Position numbers and translations under genes: made by a program
Assembly: GCF_027947595.1 (NCBI RefSeq)
Contig: NZ_CP116257.1
Span: 4,402,001-4,466,000 of the forward strand
Origin: Streptomyces lienomycini
GTDB lineage: Bacteria > Actinomycetota > Actinomycetes > Streptomycetales > Streptomycetaceae
Direction: 5' to 3'
Length of the DNA: 64,000 nt
Shown here: positions 20,285-28,962 of the stretch, one piece after another
Layout: every line of letters starts with the position of its first letter
Numbering within the stretch: position 1 is the stretch's first letter
The notes under the pieces: model-generated
Told to the model about the DNA's origin: nothing
The model's input: only the letters and a program-made list of their open reading frames with translations
The model's database searches: none

Positions 20285-20944
20285 TCAGCCGCCGAGTCGG
20301 AAGCCGAAGCCCCGGATCGTGGTGAGCAGCTCCGGCCGGCCGAGCTTGGCCCGCAGCTGGGTGAGGTGGACGTCCAGGGAGCGGGAGACGGCGTGGTCGG
20401 CGTCGCCCCACACCTCGTCCAGCACCTGCTCCCGGCCGACCGCGGTCCCGGCCCGGCGGGCGAGGACGGCGAGGACGTCGAACTCCTTGGTGGTCAGCTC
20501 CACCCCCGCCCCGGCGACCCGGACCTGCCGGGCGTCGAGCGCGATCTCGACGTCCCCGACGCGTACGGTCCGCGCGGCGCGCGGCGCCTGTGCGGCGGTG
20601 CGCCGGGTGACGGCCTCGATGCGGGCGAGCAGCTCGGTCAGGCGCACCGGCTTGACGAGGTAGTCGTCGGCGCCGAGCCGCAGTCCGCGCACCACCGAGC
20701 GCTCGTCGCCGCGCGCGGTCAGCACCACCGCGGGCAGGTCGCTGACCGCCCGCAGCCTGCGCAGGACGTCCAGGCCGTCCACGTCGGGCACGCCGAGGTC
20801 GAGGAGCAGCAGGTCCGAGCTGCGGTGGTAGGTCAGCACGTCCTTGCCCCGGGTGACCCGCCGGGTGACGTGACCGTGGTCGTAGAGGACCTCCACGAGC
20901 GCTCCGGCGACCCCGTCGTCGTCCTCGGCCAGCAGTATCTGCAT
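20285..20944 (-). CDS. OmpR/PhoB-family response regulator (TctD-like)
   Basis: 219 residues: receiver domain with acidic cluster EDD at 7-9, phospho-acceptor Asp in LLLLDLGVPDVDGLD (about residue 50) and the Lys of DDYLVKPVRL, followed by a winged-helix DNA-binding domain (LTTKEFDVLAVLARRAGTAVGREQVLDEVWG...VDVHLTQLRAKLG). ATG at 20944 has GGGAGG seven bases upstream. It is first gene of the RR-kinase-TAXI protein operon and faces the pyrone-dicarboxylate genes across a 263-base gap that contains an 11-base-spaced direct repeat suitable for an OmpR-type dimer. Control of those genes is inference from position. Confidence 0.92.
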   Translation of the reverse strand: MQILLAEDDDGVAGALVEVLYDHGHVTRRVTRGKDVLTYHRSSDLLLLDLGVPDVDGLDVLRRLRAVSDLPAVVLTARGDERSVVRGLRLGADDYLVKPVRLTELLARIEAVTRRTAAQAPRAARTVRVGDVEIALDARQVRVAGAGVELTTKEFDVLAVLARRAGTAVGREQVLDEVWGDADHAVSRSLDVHLTQLRAKLGRPELLTTIRGFGFRLGG

Positions 20945-21104
20945 CCTGCCGCCTCCCTCCGGGGCGGCGTCCGTGTCGGCGCCGCCCGTGTCCCCGGCCC
21001 GGTTGCGCGCCAACCGGGCCGGAATGTGTCCGTCCGAATGTAGACCACGGTCGGCCGCGTGTTTCGCCTGGTCCGCAGGGTGGACGGTGGCCGGGGGCCG
21101 CTTT

Positions 21105-21120
21105 GTTAAGGCGAGGTTAG
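21105..21120 (+). promoter_or_regulatory. 11-bp-spaced direct repeat, possible response-regulator site
   Basis: GTTAAG at 21105 and GTTAG at 21116 are one helical turn apart in the AT-richest part of the gap between the response regulator and ligJ-like gene. OmpR-family dimers bind such direct repeats. Confidence 0.35.
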
Positions 21121-21207
21121 TTCTGTGTCCGGCCGTCTCCCGGCCCTGCGGCCGCCGGGGGGAGGCTGCCGCGGTCGACGACGACCCGACCCCGAAGGAC
21201 ACAGCGC

Positions 21208-22233
21208 ATGATCATCGACTGTCACGGTCACTACACCACGGCCCCGCCGGCCCTGGCCGCCTGGCGGGAGCGGCAGACCGCGTCGCTCGCCGACCCGGCG
21301 GCGGCGCCCTCGCCGGCCGACCTGAGGATCGGGGACGACGAACTGCGCGAGAGCGTCGAGCCGAACCAGGTGCGGCTGATGGACGAGCGCGGCATCGACC
21401 TGACCGTGTTCTCCCCCAGGGCGTCGTTCATGGCGCACCACGTGGGCGACTTCCGCACCTCCGCCGCGTGGGCGGCCCTGTGCAACGAGCTGTGCCACCG
21501 CGTCGCCGGGCTCTACCCCGAGCGGTTCGCCCCCGCCGCGATGCTGCCCCAGTCCCCGGGTGTCGATCCGGCCACCTGCGTCCCGGAACTGACGCGCTGC
21601 GTCGAGGAGTACGGCGCGGTCGCGGTGAACCTCAACCCGGACCCCTCGGGCGGCCACTGGTCCGCTCCCCCGCTCACCGACCGCTCCTGGTACCCGCTGT
21701 ACGAGAAGCTGGTCGAGTACGACGTCCCGGCGATGGTCCACGTCAGCACCAGCGTGAACCCGGCCTTCCACACCACCGGCGCGCACTACCTGAACGCCGA
21801 CACCACGGCCTTCATGCAGCTGGTGCGAGGAGACCTGTTCGCGGACTTCCCCACCCTGCGCCTGGTGATCCCGCACGGCGGCGGGGCCGTGCCCTACCAC
21901 TGGGGGCGCTTCCGCGGCCTGGCCATGGCACTGGGGAAGCCGCCGCTGGAGGAGCATGTCCTGGGCAACGTCTTCTTCGACACCTGCGTGTACCACCAGC
22001 CGGGCATGGACCTGCTCCTCGGCGTGGTCCCCACCCGCAACGTGCTCTTCGCCTCGGAGATGATCGGCGCGGTGCGGGGCGTCGACCCCCGTACGGGACA
22101 CCACTTCGACGACACCCGGCGCTACGTCGAGGCGTCCGCCCTGTCGGCGGACCAGGTCGCGGCCGTCCAGGAGCACCACGCGCGTGCCGTGTACCCGCGG
22201 CTGGACGCCCTGCTGAAGCGACAGGGGCGCTGA
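21208..22233 (+). CDS. ligJ: 4-oxalomesaconate hydratase (LigJ-type amidohydrolase)
   Basis: 341 residues of the amidohydrolase fold. It opens MIIDCHGHYTTAPPALAAWR, the recognisable LigJ start with the HxH metal motif, and carries further metal/active residues in IPHGGGAVPYHWGR and FASEMIGA. LigJ of the protocatechuate 4,5-cleavage pathway hydrates 4-oxalomesaconate (EC 4.2.1.83) to 4-carboxy-4-hydroxy-2-oxoadipate. The next gene starts one base after its stop and encodes the lactonase that makes the substrate, which strongly supports the assignment. The ring-cleavage dioxygenase, the semialdehyde dehydrogenase and the final aldolase are not in the window. Confidence 0.82.
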   Translation: MIIDCHGHYTTAPPALAAWRERQTASLADPAAAPSPADLRIGDDELRESVEPNQVRLMDERGIDLTVFSPRASFMAHHVGDFRTSAAWAALCNELCHRVAGLYPERFAPAAMLPQSPGVDPATCVPELTRCVEEYGAVAVNLNPDPSGGHWSAPPLTDRSWYPLYEKLVEYDVPAMVHVSTSVNPAFHTTGAHYLNADTTAFMQLVRGDLFADFPTLRLVIPHGGGAVPYHWGRFRGLAMALGKPPLEEHVLGNVFFDTCVYHQPGMDLLLGVVPTRNVLFASEMIGAVRGVDPRTGHHFDDTRRYVEASALSADQVAAVQEHHARAVYPRLDALLKRQGR

Positions 22234-22234
22234 C

Positions 22235-23152
22235 ATGACGACCCCCGCCCCCAAGACCCCCGGCTGGCTCGACTGGCACCCGGCCCCGGCCACGCCCTCC
22301 TTCCGGCTGCCGCCCGGCACCGTCGACGCGCACTGCCACGTCTTCGGCCCGCAGGCCGGGTTCCCGTTCGCCCCCGAGCGCAAGTACACGCCGTGCGACG
22401 CCGGCAAGGACCGGCTCTTCGCCCTCCGGGACCATCTGGGCGTCGACCGCCAGGTGATCGTGCAGGCCACCTGTCACGGCGCCGACAACACCGCCCTGCT
22501 CGACGCGGTCCGCGCGAGCGGCGGCCGGGCGCGCGGTGTCGCGACCGTCCGGCCGGACGTCACCGACGCCGAACTGCGGGCGCTGGACGCGGCGGGGGTG
22601 CGCGGGGTGCGGTTCAACTTCGTGCGCCGGCTGGTCGACGCGTCGCCCAGGGACGCGCTGCGCACGATCGCGCGGCGGATCGCCCCGCTCGGCTGGCACG
22701 TCGTCCTGTACTTCGAGAGCGCCGACCTCGCCGAACTGGAGGACTTCTTCGCCTCGTTGCCCACGCCGCTGGTCGTGGACCACATGGGGCGGCCGGACGT
22801 CACCAAGCCGGTGGACGGTCCCGAGTTCTCGCGTTTCCTGCGCTTCACCGACCGGGGTGACGTGTGGGTCAAGGTGTCCTGCCCCGAGCGGCTGACCGTC
22901 ACCGGCCCGGCCGCGCTGGACGGGGAGCGGGAGCCGTACGCCGACGTCCTGCCCTTCTCCCGCCGCGTCGTCGAGGAGTTCGGCGACCGGGTGCTGTGGG
23001 GCACCGACTGGCCGCATCCCAACCTGACCGACCACATGCCCGACGACGGGCTCCTCGTCGACCACGTGCGGCGGATCGCCGTCACCGAGGAGCAGCGGCA
23101 CCGGCTGCTGGTCGACAACCCGACGCGCCTGTACTGGCCCGGCGAGCGGTGA
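22235..23152 (+). CDS. ligI: 2-pyrone-4,6-dicarboxylate lactonase (LigI-type)
   Basis: 305 residues, amidohydrolase superfamily. DAHCHVFGP gives the two metal-side His residues; RKYTPCDA, QATCHG, GVRFNFVRR, VDHMGRPD and GTDWPHPN match the LigI pattern, including the catalytic Asp of GTDWPHPN. LigI hydrolyses 2-pyrone-4,6-dicarboxylate to 4-carboxy-2-hydroxymuconate/4-oxalomesaconate (EC 3.1.1.57). It is directly downstream of the hydratase (one base between stop and ATG) and 67 bases ahead of an MFS importer, so the three form one operon. Confidence 0.85.
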   Translation: MTTPAPKTPGWLDWHPAPATPSFRLPPGTVDAHCHVFGPQAGFPFAPERKYTPCDAGKDRLFALRDHLGVDRQVIVQATCHGADNTALLDAVRASGGRARGVATVRPDVTDAELRALDAAGVRGVRFNFVRRLVDASPRDALRTIARRIAPLGWHVVLYFESADLAELEDFFASLPTPLVVDHMGRPDVTKPVDGPEFSRFLRFTDRGDVWVKVSCPERLTVTGPAALDGEREPYADVLPFSRRVVEEFGDRVLWGTDWPHPNLTDHMPDDGLLVDHVRRIAVTEEQRHRLLVDNPTRLYWPGER

Positions 23153-23219
23153 GCCGTACCGCCGCCCGGCCCCCGCTCGGCCCGTCGCCGTCCCCGACCC
23201 CCGCGACAAGGACCCCGTC

Positions 23220-24581
23220 ATGCAGCACGCCAACGCGCTGAACCGGCTGGACCGGCTGCCGGTCTCCCGGTTCCACAAAGTCACCCTGCTCGCCGTGTCG
23301 TTCGCGTACTTCTTCGAGTTCGCGGACATCAACACCTTCGCGACCACCGCCCCCAAGCTCGTCGACCTGTGGGGCATCTCGGTCGACCAGATCGCCTACG
23401 TCACCTCGCTGTCGTTCGTCGGGATGTTCCTCGGCTCGGTCGTCGCGGGAGCCGTGGCCGACCGCCTGGGCCGCAAACGGACGCTGCTGCTGACGACGCT
23501 GTTCTTCGGCGTCTTCTCGTTCGCCTCGGCGTTCTCCTGGGACCTGGTGTCGCTGACCGTCTTCCGGGTGCTGACCTCGGCGGGGCTGGCGGCGATGACC
23601 GTGGTCGCGGTCATCTACGTCAACGAGATGTACCCGTCGGCCGTCCGCGGCAAGTACCAGGCGTACGCCATCGTCATCGGCATCTGCGGCACCCCGGTCA
23701 CCAACCTCGTCGCCAGCGGGGTGGTGCCGCTGGCCGACTGGACCTGGCGCCTGGTGTACCTGTGGGGTTCGCTCGGCATCCTGCTCGTCCTGTTCACCCG
23801 GCATCTGAAGGAGTCGCCGCGGTGGCACGAGAGCCGCGGGGACCACGCGAGCGCGGACGCCGTGCTGCGCGACATCGAGGCGTCCGTCGCCGCCGAGCAC
23901 GGCGCGCTGCCCGAGCCGGCGCCCCCGATCGAGGAGGAGCCGGTGACCAAGGCTCCGCTGCGGCTGCTGCTCCAGCGCAGGTACCTGTTTCCGACGCTGC
24001 TGCTCACCGTGCTGTGGGTGACCCAGACCATCGGCTTCTTCGGCTACTCCAGTTGGGCGCCGACGCTGCTGGCCAAGGAGGGCTTCAGCGTCGAGAAGTC
24101 CGTCTTCTACGTGGCGCTGACCACCGTCGGCGCCCCGCTGGGCTCGTACCTGGCGGCCCTGGTGACCGACCGGTTCGAACGCAAGTGGTGCCTGGCCGCG
24201 TTCGGCACGCTGATCGCCCTGTGCGGGCTCCTGTACGGCCTCACGTTCAACCCGGTGCTCATCATCGTGTTCGGCTTCCTGGTCAACCTCTTCGAGCGCG
24301 GTTACACGGCCCTCGGCTACGCCTACTCGCCCGAGCTCTTCGACACGCGCGGGCGTTCGCTGGGCACCAGCGTGTCGTACGGTCTGGGCCGGCTGTCGAA
24401 CGCCGCGGGTCCGCTGATCGTGGCGGCGCTCTACAACGCCCACGGCTATCGGAGCGTCTTCTACTTCATCGCCGGGACCTGGCTGGTCGGCGCGATCGCG
24501 CTGAGCGTCTTCGGACCGCGGACCCGGGCGGCCCGCACCGCCGCCGCGCCCCGTCCGGAGCGGGAATCCGTGCCCGGCTGA
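23220..24581 (+). CDS. MFS importer, probable aromatic/pyrone carboxylate transporter
   Basis: 453 residues, twelve helices. The signature between TM2 and TM3 (GAVADRLGRKRTLLL) and the central loop ESRGDHASADAVLRDIEA place it with the sugar-porter/aromatic acid:H+ symporter-like MFS proteins. AAGGA lies ten bases before the ATG. As the third gene of the lactonase operon it most likely brings in 2-pyrone-4,6-dicarboxylate or a related aromatic-derived carboxylate; specificity cannot be read from sequence. It converges on the DUF2975 gene with only seven bases between stops. Confidence 0.85.
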   Translation: MQHANALNRLDRLPVSRFHKVTLLAVSFAYFFEFADINTFATTAPKLVDLWGISVDQIAYVTSLSFVGMFLGSVVAGAVADRLGRKRTLLLTTLFFGVFSFASAFSWDLVSLTVFRVLTSAGLAAMTVVAVIYVNEMYPSAVRGKYQAYAIVIGICGTPVTNLVASGVVPLADWTWRLVYLWGSLGILLVLFTRHLKESPRWHESRGDHASADAVLRDIEASVAAEHGALPEPAPPIEEEPVTKAPLRLLLQRRYLFPTLLLTVLWVTQTIGFFGYSSWAPTLLAKEGFSVEKSVFYVALTTVGAPLGSYLAALVTDRFERKWCLAAFGTLIALCGLLYGLTFNPVLIIVFGFLVNLFERGYTALGYAYSPELFDTRGRSLGTSVSYGLGRLSNAAGPLIVAALYNAHGYRSVFYFIAGTWLVGAIALSVFGPRTRAARTAAAPRPERESVPG

Positions 24582-24588
24582 GGCGGCG

Positions 24589-25086
24589 TCAGACGACGCC
24601 GGCCATCTCGGTCCGCAGCCGCGTCGCCTTGCGCAGGAGGCCGCGCATGACGACGACGAGCAGGGTGAACGCGGCTCCGACGCCGACGCACGTGACCGCG
24701 GCGCCCAGCGCGCCGATCAGCTCCATGCCGTCGGCGGGCGAGGGGATCTCCGCCACAGCCAGATGGACCGCGACGCCGAACGCCAGGAGTGTCGCCACGA
24801 GGGCGGCCCCGATGACGGTGTCGACCGGACGCAGGGCGCGGCGGGTGAAGACGGCGTCGCGCTCGACCATGCCGAGCAGCACCCACACCGCGCCGAGCAC
24901 GACCTGCACGCAGGCGACGCCGAGGATCGCCACCGTCGCGTAGGGCACCGCGAAGGGTTCGTAGGGAGGGAAGCGGTCCACCTCGTCGGACGCCGTCGCG
25001 GGGACGACGACGATCTGCCCGAAGAGGCCGATCAGGATCGCGGCGGCGACACCTGCCCGGAGCGCGGCGATGAGAAGTCGGTGCAT
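24589..25086 (-). CDS. DUF2975 membrane protein
   Basis: 165 residues with four hydrophobic segments (LLIAALRAGVAAAILIGLFGQ; TVAILGVACVQVVLGAVWVLL; TVIGAALVATLLAFGVAVHL; ALGAAVTCVGVGAAFTLLVVV), the layout of the DUF2975 family. Family members are usually followed by a small XRE/YozG-type regulator; that gene is absent here. The ATG at 25086 is chosen because membrane segment one starts right after it. The upstream AT-rich DNA has three CGATTG/CAATCG elements, so the gene probably has a dedicated regulator elsewhere. Function unknown. Confidence 0.8.
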   Translation of the reverse strand: MHRLLIAALRAGVAAAILIGLFGQIVVVPATASDEVDRFPPYEPFAVPYATVAILGVACVQVVLGAVWVLLGMVERDAVFTRRALRPVDTVIGAALVATLLAFGVAVHLAVAEIPSPADGMELIGALGAAVTCVGVGAAFTLLVVVMRGLLRKATRLRTEMAGVV

Positions 25087-25090
25087 GCAT

Positions 25091-25124
25091 CGATTGTCAA
25101 TGGGAATCAATCGAAAATCAATCG
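25091..25124. promoter_or_regulatory. Repeated ATCAATCG elements upstream of DUF2975 gene
   Basis: ATCAATCG occurs at 25106-25113 and 25117-25124 (11-base period), and its complement CGATTG at 25091-25096, all within 40 bases of the ATG. Such phased AT-rich repeats in GC-rich DNA look like regulator sites. Confidence 0.4.
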
Positions 25125-25189
25125 ACTTCGTCGAGACGGGAGCCGGCCCGGGGGCGGTCGCTCCCGCAGCGAGAAGTTCGGTCAAGGAC

Positions 25190-25206
25190 GTTGACTTGGA
25201 GTCAAC
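25190..25206. promoter_or_regulatory. Palindrome GTTGACT-TGG-AGTCAAC
   Basis: A perfect 7-3-7 inverted repeat about 70 bases ahead of the secreted esterase start; it contains a TTGACT that could serve as a -35 for that gene. Just downstream, TACTT-AA-AAGTA (25219-25230) is a further small inverted repeat. Confidence 0.45.
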
Positions 25207-25277
25207 GGCCCTGCACATTACTTAAAAGTAGAACCGCCCGGTAACCCCGCCGCCGCCCCCTCCCGAGAAGAGAGAGC

Positions 25278-26150
25278 ATGCCGAAGCGCACCCTTCGCCG
25301 TGTCATGACCGCGACAGCCGCCGCCGTCGGCACACTCGCCCTCGGCCTCACCGACGCCACCGCCCACACCGCCCCCACCCTGGACTACGTCGCCCTCGGC
25401 GACAGCTACAGCGCCGGCTCGGGCGTCCTGCCCGTCGACCCCACCAACCTCCTGTGCCTGCGCTCGACAGCCAACTACCCCCACGTCATCGCCGCTTCGA
25501 CGGGCGCCCGCCTCAAGGACGTCACCTGCGGCGCCGCCGAGACCGCCCACTTCACACAGGCGCAGTACCCGGGCGTCGCCCCGCAGGTGGACGCGCTCGG
25601 CGCCGGCACGGACCTGGTCACGCTCACCATCGGCGGCAACGACAACGGCACGTTCATCAACGCCATCACGGCCTGCGGCACGGCGGGCGTCCTCAGCGGC
25701 GGCAAGGGCAGCCCCTGCAAGGACAAGCACGGCACGTCCTTCGACGACGAGATCGAGGCCAACACCTACCCGGCGCTCAAGGCCGCCCTGCGGGCGGTGC
25801 GCGCCGAGGCCCCCGGTGCCCGGGTGGCGGCCCTCGGGTATCCGTGGATCACCCCGGCCGCCGCCGACCCGTCGTGCTTCGCGAAACTGCCGTTGGCCGC
25901 CGGTGACGTGCCCTACCTGCGCGGCATCCAGGCGCACCTCAACGCCGTCGTCGAGCGGGCCGCCGCCGAGACCGGAGCCGCGTACGTCGACTTCTCCGAG
26001 GTCTCCGACGGCCACGACGCCTGCCGGGCCACCGGCACCCGCTGGATCGAGCCCCTCCTGTTCGGGCACAGCCTCGTCCCCGTCCACCCCAACGCCCTCG
26101 GTGAGCGGCGCATGGCCGAGCACACGATGAGCGTCCTCGGCCTGGACTGA
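25278..26150 (+). CDS. Secreted SGNH/GDSL esterase
   Basis: 290 residues with a Sec signal peptide (MPKRTLRRVMTATAAAVGTLALG, cleaved near residue 30 after TAHT). Mature protein has block I GDSYSAG (Ser in VALGDSYSAGSG), block III GGNDNG, and block V HPNALGE with the catalytic His; six Cys in the positions used for three disulfides in the Streptomyces scabies-type esterase/lipase group. It hydrolyses ester bonds outside the cell. RBS GAGAAGAGAGAG lies before the ATG. Monocistronic, 29 bases ahead of the GlxA-type regulator, with operator-like palindromes upstream. Confidence 0.9.
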   Translation: MPKRTLRRVMTATAAAVGTLALGLTDATAHTAPTLDYVALGDSYSAGSGVLPVDPTNLLCLRSTANYPHVIAASTGARLKDVTCGAAETAHFTQAQYPGVAPQVDALGAGTDLVTLTIGGNDNGTFINAITACGTAGVLSGGKGSPCKDKHGTSFDDEIEANTYPALKAALRAVRAEAPGARVAALGYPWITPAAADPSCFAKLPLAAGDVPYLRGIQAHLNAVVERAAAETGAAYVDFSEVSDGHDACRATGTRWIEPLLFGHSLVPVHPNALGERRMAEHTMSVLGLD

Positions 26151-26179
26151 CCCCCGTACCGTCCACGTAGGCTTTCCCC

Positions 26180-27136
26180 GTGCCGTCCCCCCGCCTGCGC
26201 CGCGTCGCCGTCCTCGTGCTCGAAGGCGCGAAACCCCTCGACGTCGGCATTCCGGCGCAGGTCTTCACGACGCGCGCGAGCATGCCCTACGAGGTACGGG
26301 TGTGCGGGGCGGCCCCCGGGCTGGTGACCGGCGGCGACGGCCTGTCGTACCACGTCGCCCACGGCGTCGAGGCCCTGGCGTGGGCCGACGTGGTCTTCCT
26401 CCCCGGGTACCGGTCCCCCGACGTCGACGACCCGCCGCGCGACGTCGTCGACGCGCTGACGGCGGCCCACGACCGGGGCGCGCGACTCGCCGCGATCTCC
26501 ACGGGCGCGTTCGCGCTGGCCGCCACCGGCCTGCTCGACGGCAGGAGGGCCACCACGCACTGGCACTACACGCGGGCCCTCGCCGCGAAGCATCCACGCG
26601 TACGGGTCGACGAGAACGTGCTGTTCGTGGACGAGGGCAGCGTCCTGACGTCCGCGGGCGCCGCCTCGGGCATCGACCTGTGCCTGCACATCCTGCGCGG
26701 CGACCTCGGGGTGGCCGCGTCGAACCACGCCGCCCGCCGCCTCGTCGCGGCCCCCTACCGCAGCGGCGGTCAGGCCCAGTACGTGCCGCGCAGCGTGCCC
26801 GAACCCCTGGGCGAGCGGTTCGCCGCCACCCGGGAATGGGCACTGCGCCGGCTCGGCGAGCCCCTCGGTCTGGAGACGCTGGCCCGGCACGCGGCGGTGT
26901 CGCCGCGCACCCTCTCCCGGCGCTTCGTGGAGGACACCGGGTACACGCCGATGCAGTGGATCATGCGGGCCCGGATCGACATGGCCCGTGAGCTGCTCGA
27001 ACGCTCGGAGCGCGGCGTCGAGCAGATCGCCGCGGACGTCGGCCTGGGCACCGGCGCCAACCTGCGGCTGCACTTCCAGCGCATTCTGGGCACCACCCCC
27101 AGCGAGTACCGGCGCACCTTCGCCCGGGGCGAGTAG
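26180..27136 (+). CDS. GlxA-family AraC/XylS transcriptional regulator
   Basis: 318 residues: an N-terminal DJ-1/PfpI-like domain (VAVLVLEGAKPLDVGIPAQVFTTRA; LPGYRSPD; AAISTGAFALAATGLLDGRRATTHWHYT) and a C-terminal pair of AraC helix-turn-helix units (LARHAAVSPRTLSRRFVEDTGYTPMQWI; RGVEQIAADVGLGTGANLRLHFQRILGTTPSEYRR). The position of the DJ-1 nucleophile is Ser/Thr-rich (STGAF) rather than Cys, as is typical for regulators that bind ligands without catalysis. GTG start at 26180. It could control the esterase just upstream, but no evidence beyond adjacency. Confidence 0.9.
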   Translation: MPSPRLRRVAVLVLEGAKPLDVGIPAQVFTTRASMPYEVRVCGAAPGLVTGGDGLSYHVAHGVEALAWADVVFLPGYRSPDVDDPPRDVVDALTAAHDRGARLAAISTGAFALAATGLLDGRRATTHWHYTRALAAKHPRVRVDENVLFVDEGSVLTSAGAASGIDLCLHILRGDLGVAASNHAARRLVAAPYRSGGQAQYVPRSVPEPLGERFAATREWALRRLGEPLGLETLARHAAVSPRTLSRRFVEDTGYTPMQWIMRARIDMARELLERSERGVEQIAADVGLGTGANLRLHFQRILGTTPSEYRRTFARGE

Positions 27137-27223
27137 CCCCGCGCCCTCGCCTCGCCTCGCCTGGCGTGATCCTTGCGAACCGTGGCACTCACGCCGCTGC
27201 CGCCCGCGGACCGCGCGCGCGAG

Positions 27224-27250
27224 CCTGGTGGCGAAGGACCTGGTGGCGAA
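27224..27250 (+). repeat. 12-bp direct repeat before gap
   Basis: CCTGGTGGCGAA occurs at 27224-27235 and 27239-27250, just upstream of the ribosome-binding site of the GAPDH gene. It is probably a small tandem duplication in the leader; no function is evident. Confidence 0.5.
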
Positions 27251-27268
27251 CGAAGGGACACACCACTC

Positions 27269-28267
27269 ATGACTCGCATCGGCATCAACGGCTTCGGCCG
27301 CATCGGGCGCAACGTGCTGCGGGCGCTGCTGGAGCGCGACACCAAGCTCGAGGTCGTCGCCGTCAACGACCTCACGGAGCCCGCCACCCTGGCGCGGCTG
27401 CTCGCCTTCGACTCGACGGCCGGCCGGCTCGGCCGCCCGGTGACCGTCGACGGGGACACCCTCGTCGTCGACGGTCACCGCATCAAGGTGCTCGCCGAGC
27501 GCGAGCCGGCCCGGCTGCCCTGGGCCGAGCTGGGCGTGGACCTCGTACTGGAGGCGACCGGCCGCTTCACCTCGGCCGACGCCGCCCGCGCCCACCTCGC
27601 CGCGGGCGCCCGGAAGGTCCTGGTCAGCGCCCCGTCGAGCGGCGCCGACGTGACGCTCGCCTACGGTGTCAACACCGACGCCTACGACCCGGCCGCGCAC
27701 ACGATCGTCTCCAACGCGTCCTGCACCACCAACGCTCTCGCGCCGCTCGCCGCGGTCCTCGACGAGCTGGCCGGCATCGAGCACGGGTTCATGACCACGG
27801 TGCACGCCTACACGCAGGAGCAGAACCTCCAGGACGGCCCGCACCGCGACCCGCGCCGGGCCCGGGCCGCCGGGGTGAACATCGTGCCGACCACCACCGG
27901 CGCCGCCAAGGCGATCGGCCTGGTCCTGCCGGGTCTCGACGGCAAGCTGTCGGGCGACTCGATCCGCGTGCCCGTCCCGGTGGGTTCGATCGTCGAGCTG
28001 AACACCACCGTCGCCCGCGAGGTGACGCGCGAGGACGTGCTGGCCGCCTACCGCGCCGCCGCCGACGGTCCGCTCTCCGGCGTGCTGGAGTACTCGGACG
28101 ACCCGCTGGTCTCCTCCGACATCACGGGCAACCCGGCCTCGTCGATCTTCGACTCGGCCCTGACCCGCGTCGACGGCCGGCACGTCAAGGTGGTTGCCTG
28201 GTACGACAACGAATGGGGCTTTTCGAACCGTGTGATCGACACTCTCGGACTGCTCGCCACGCGCTGA
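27269..28267 (+). CDS. gap: Type I glyceraldehyde-3-phosphate dehydrogenase
   Basis: 332 residues, normal length. NAD-binding [17 protein letters not shown] at the N-terminus, catalytic Cys in [13 protein letters not shown] (about residue 153), the general-base His in [23 protein letters not shown], and C-terminal [12 protein letters not shown]. It converts glyceraldehyde-3-phosphate to 1,3-bisphosphoglycerate in glycolysis, with the Asn/Leu context of an NAD-preferring enzyme. GAAGGG precedes the ATG at 27269. No pgk or tpi follows, so this is a stand-alone copy rather than the glycolytic operon gene. Confidence 0.95.
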   Translation: MTRIGINGFGRIGRNVLRALLERDTKLEVVAVNDLTEPATLARLLAFDSTAGRLGRPVTVDGDTLVVDGHRIKVLAEREPARLPWAELGVDLVLEATGRFTSADAARAHLAAGARKVLVSAPSSGADVTLAYGVNTDAYDPAAHTIVSNASCTTNALAPLAAVLDELAGIEHGFMTTVHAYTQEQNLQDGPHRDPRRARAAGVNIVPTTTGAAKAIGLVLPGLDGKLSGDSIRVPVPVGSIVELNTTVAREVTREDVLAAYRAAADGPLSGVLEYSDDPLVSSDITGNPASSIFDSALTRVDGRHVKVVAWYDNEWGFSNRVIDTLGLLATR

Positions 28268-28316
28268 GGGGGCAGCCGGTTCGGCATCGGCAGGGGTCAC
28301 ACGTCACAATGGTGGG

Positions 28317-28814
28317 ATGAGCAATTCCAAGGTTTACTTCGACATCGACATCAACGGCCAGGATGCGGGCCGCATCGTCTTCGAACTCTTCGAGGACGTC
28401 ACCCCCAAGACCGCCAAGAACTTCATCGAGCTGGCCACCGGCGAGCACGGCTTCGGCTACGCGGGTTCCTCGTTCCACCGCGTGATCCCGCAGTTCATGC
28501 TCCAGGGCGGTGACTTCACCGCGGGCAACGGCACCGGGGGCAAGAGCATCTACGGCGAGAAGTTCGCGGACGAGAACTTCAAGCTGAAGCACACCGAGCC
28601 GTACCTGCTGTCCATGGCGAACGCGGGCCCGAACACCAACGGCTCGCAGTTCTTCATCACCACCGTCGTCACCTCGTGGCTGGACGGCAAGCACGTCGTC
28701 TTCGGCAAGGTCGTCGAGGGCACGGACGTGGTCGACAAGATCGAGGGCTACGGCTCCTCGCCGGCGGGCAAGACCTCCAAGGAGATCAAGGTGCGCGCGT
28801 CCGGCAAGCTCTGA
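28317..28814 (+). CDS. Cyclophilin-type peptidyl-prolyl isomerase
   Basis: 165 residues covering one cyclophilin domain. Active-site residues are visible: [25 protein letters not shown] (Arg, Phe, Gln), [16 protein letters not shown] and [12 protein letters not shown] (Trp, His). No signal peptide, so it acts in the cytosol to speed proline isomerisation in folding. The sequence is close to the eukaryote-like (CypA) group rather than the shorter bacterial PpiB group. A strong hairpin terminator follows at 28843. Confidence 0.93.
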   Translation: MSNSKVYFDIDINGQDAGRIVFELFEDVTPKTAKNFIELATGEHGFGYAGSSFHRVIPQFMLQGGDFTAGNGTGGKSIYGEKFADENFKLKHTEPYLLSMANAGPNTNGSQFFITTVVTSWLDGKHVVFGKVVEGTDVVDKIEGYGSSPAGKTSKEIKVRASGKL

Positions 28815-28842
28815 GGCCGATAGGCACCAGGACCTGAACACC

Positions 28843-28881
28843 GACGGGGGTCCACCGCACACGCTGCGGTGGGCCCCCGTC
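28843..28881 (+). terminator. Strong hairpin terminator after cyclophilin gene
   Basis: Arms 28843-28859 and 28865-28881 (17 bases each, one G-T pair) enclose a five-base loop, 28 bases past the cyclophilin stop. Confidence 0.8.
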
Positions 28882-28962
28882 CGGTCTCGTCTGGTGGGGT
28901 GCGCTGCGGGGTGCGACGCTGGGGTGGAGGAGCGTCCGAGGAAGGCAACCCCGGGAGGACCG

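Noticed and set aside
27141..27165. CTCGC repeats downstream of the GlxA gene
   Set aside because: Only four short units of a GC-rich word; no arm structure and no array elsewhere, so not a CRISPR or functional repeat.
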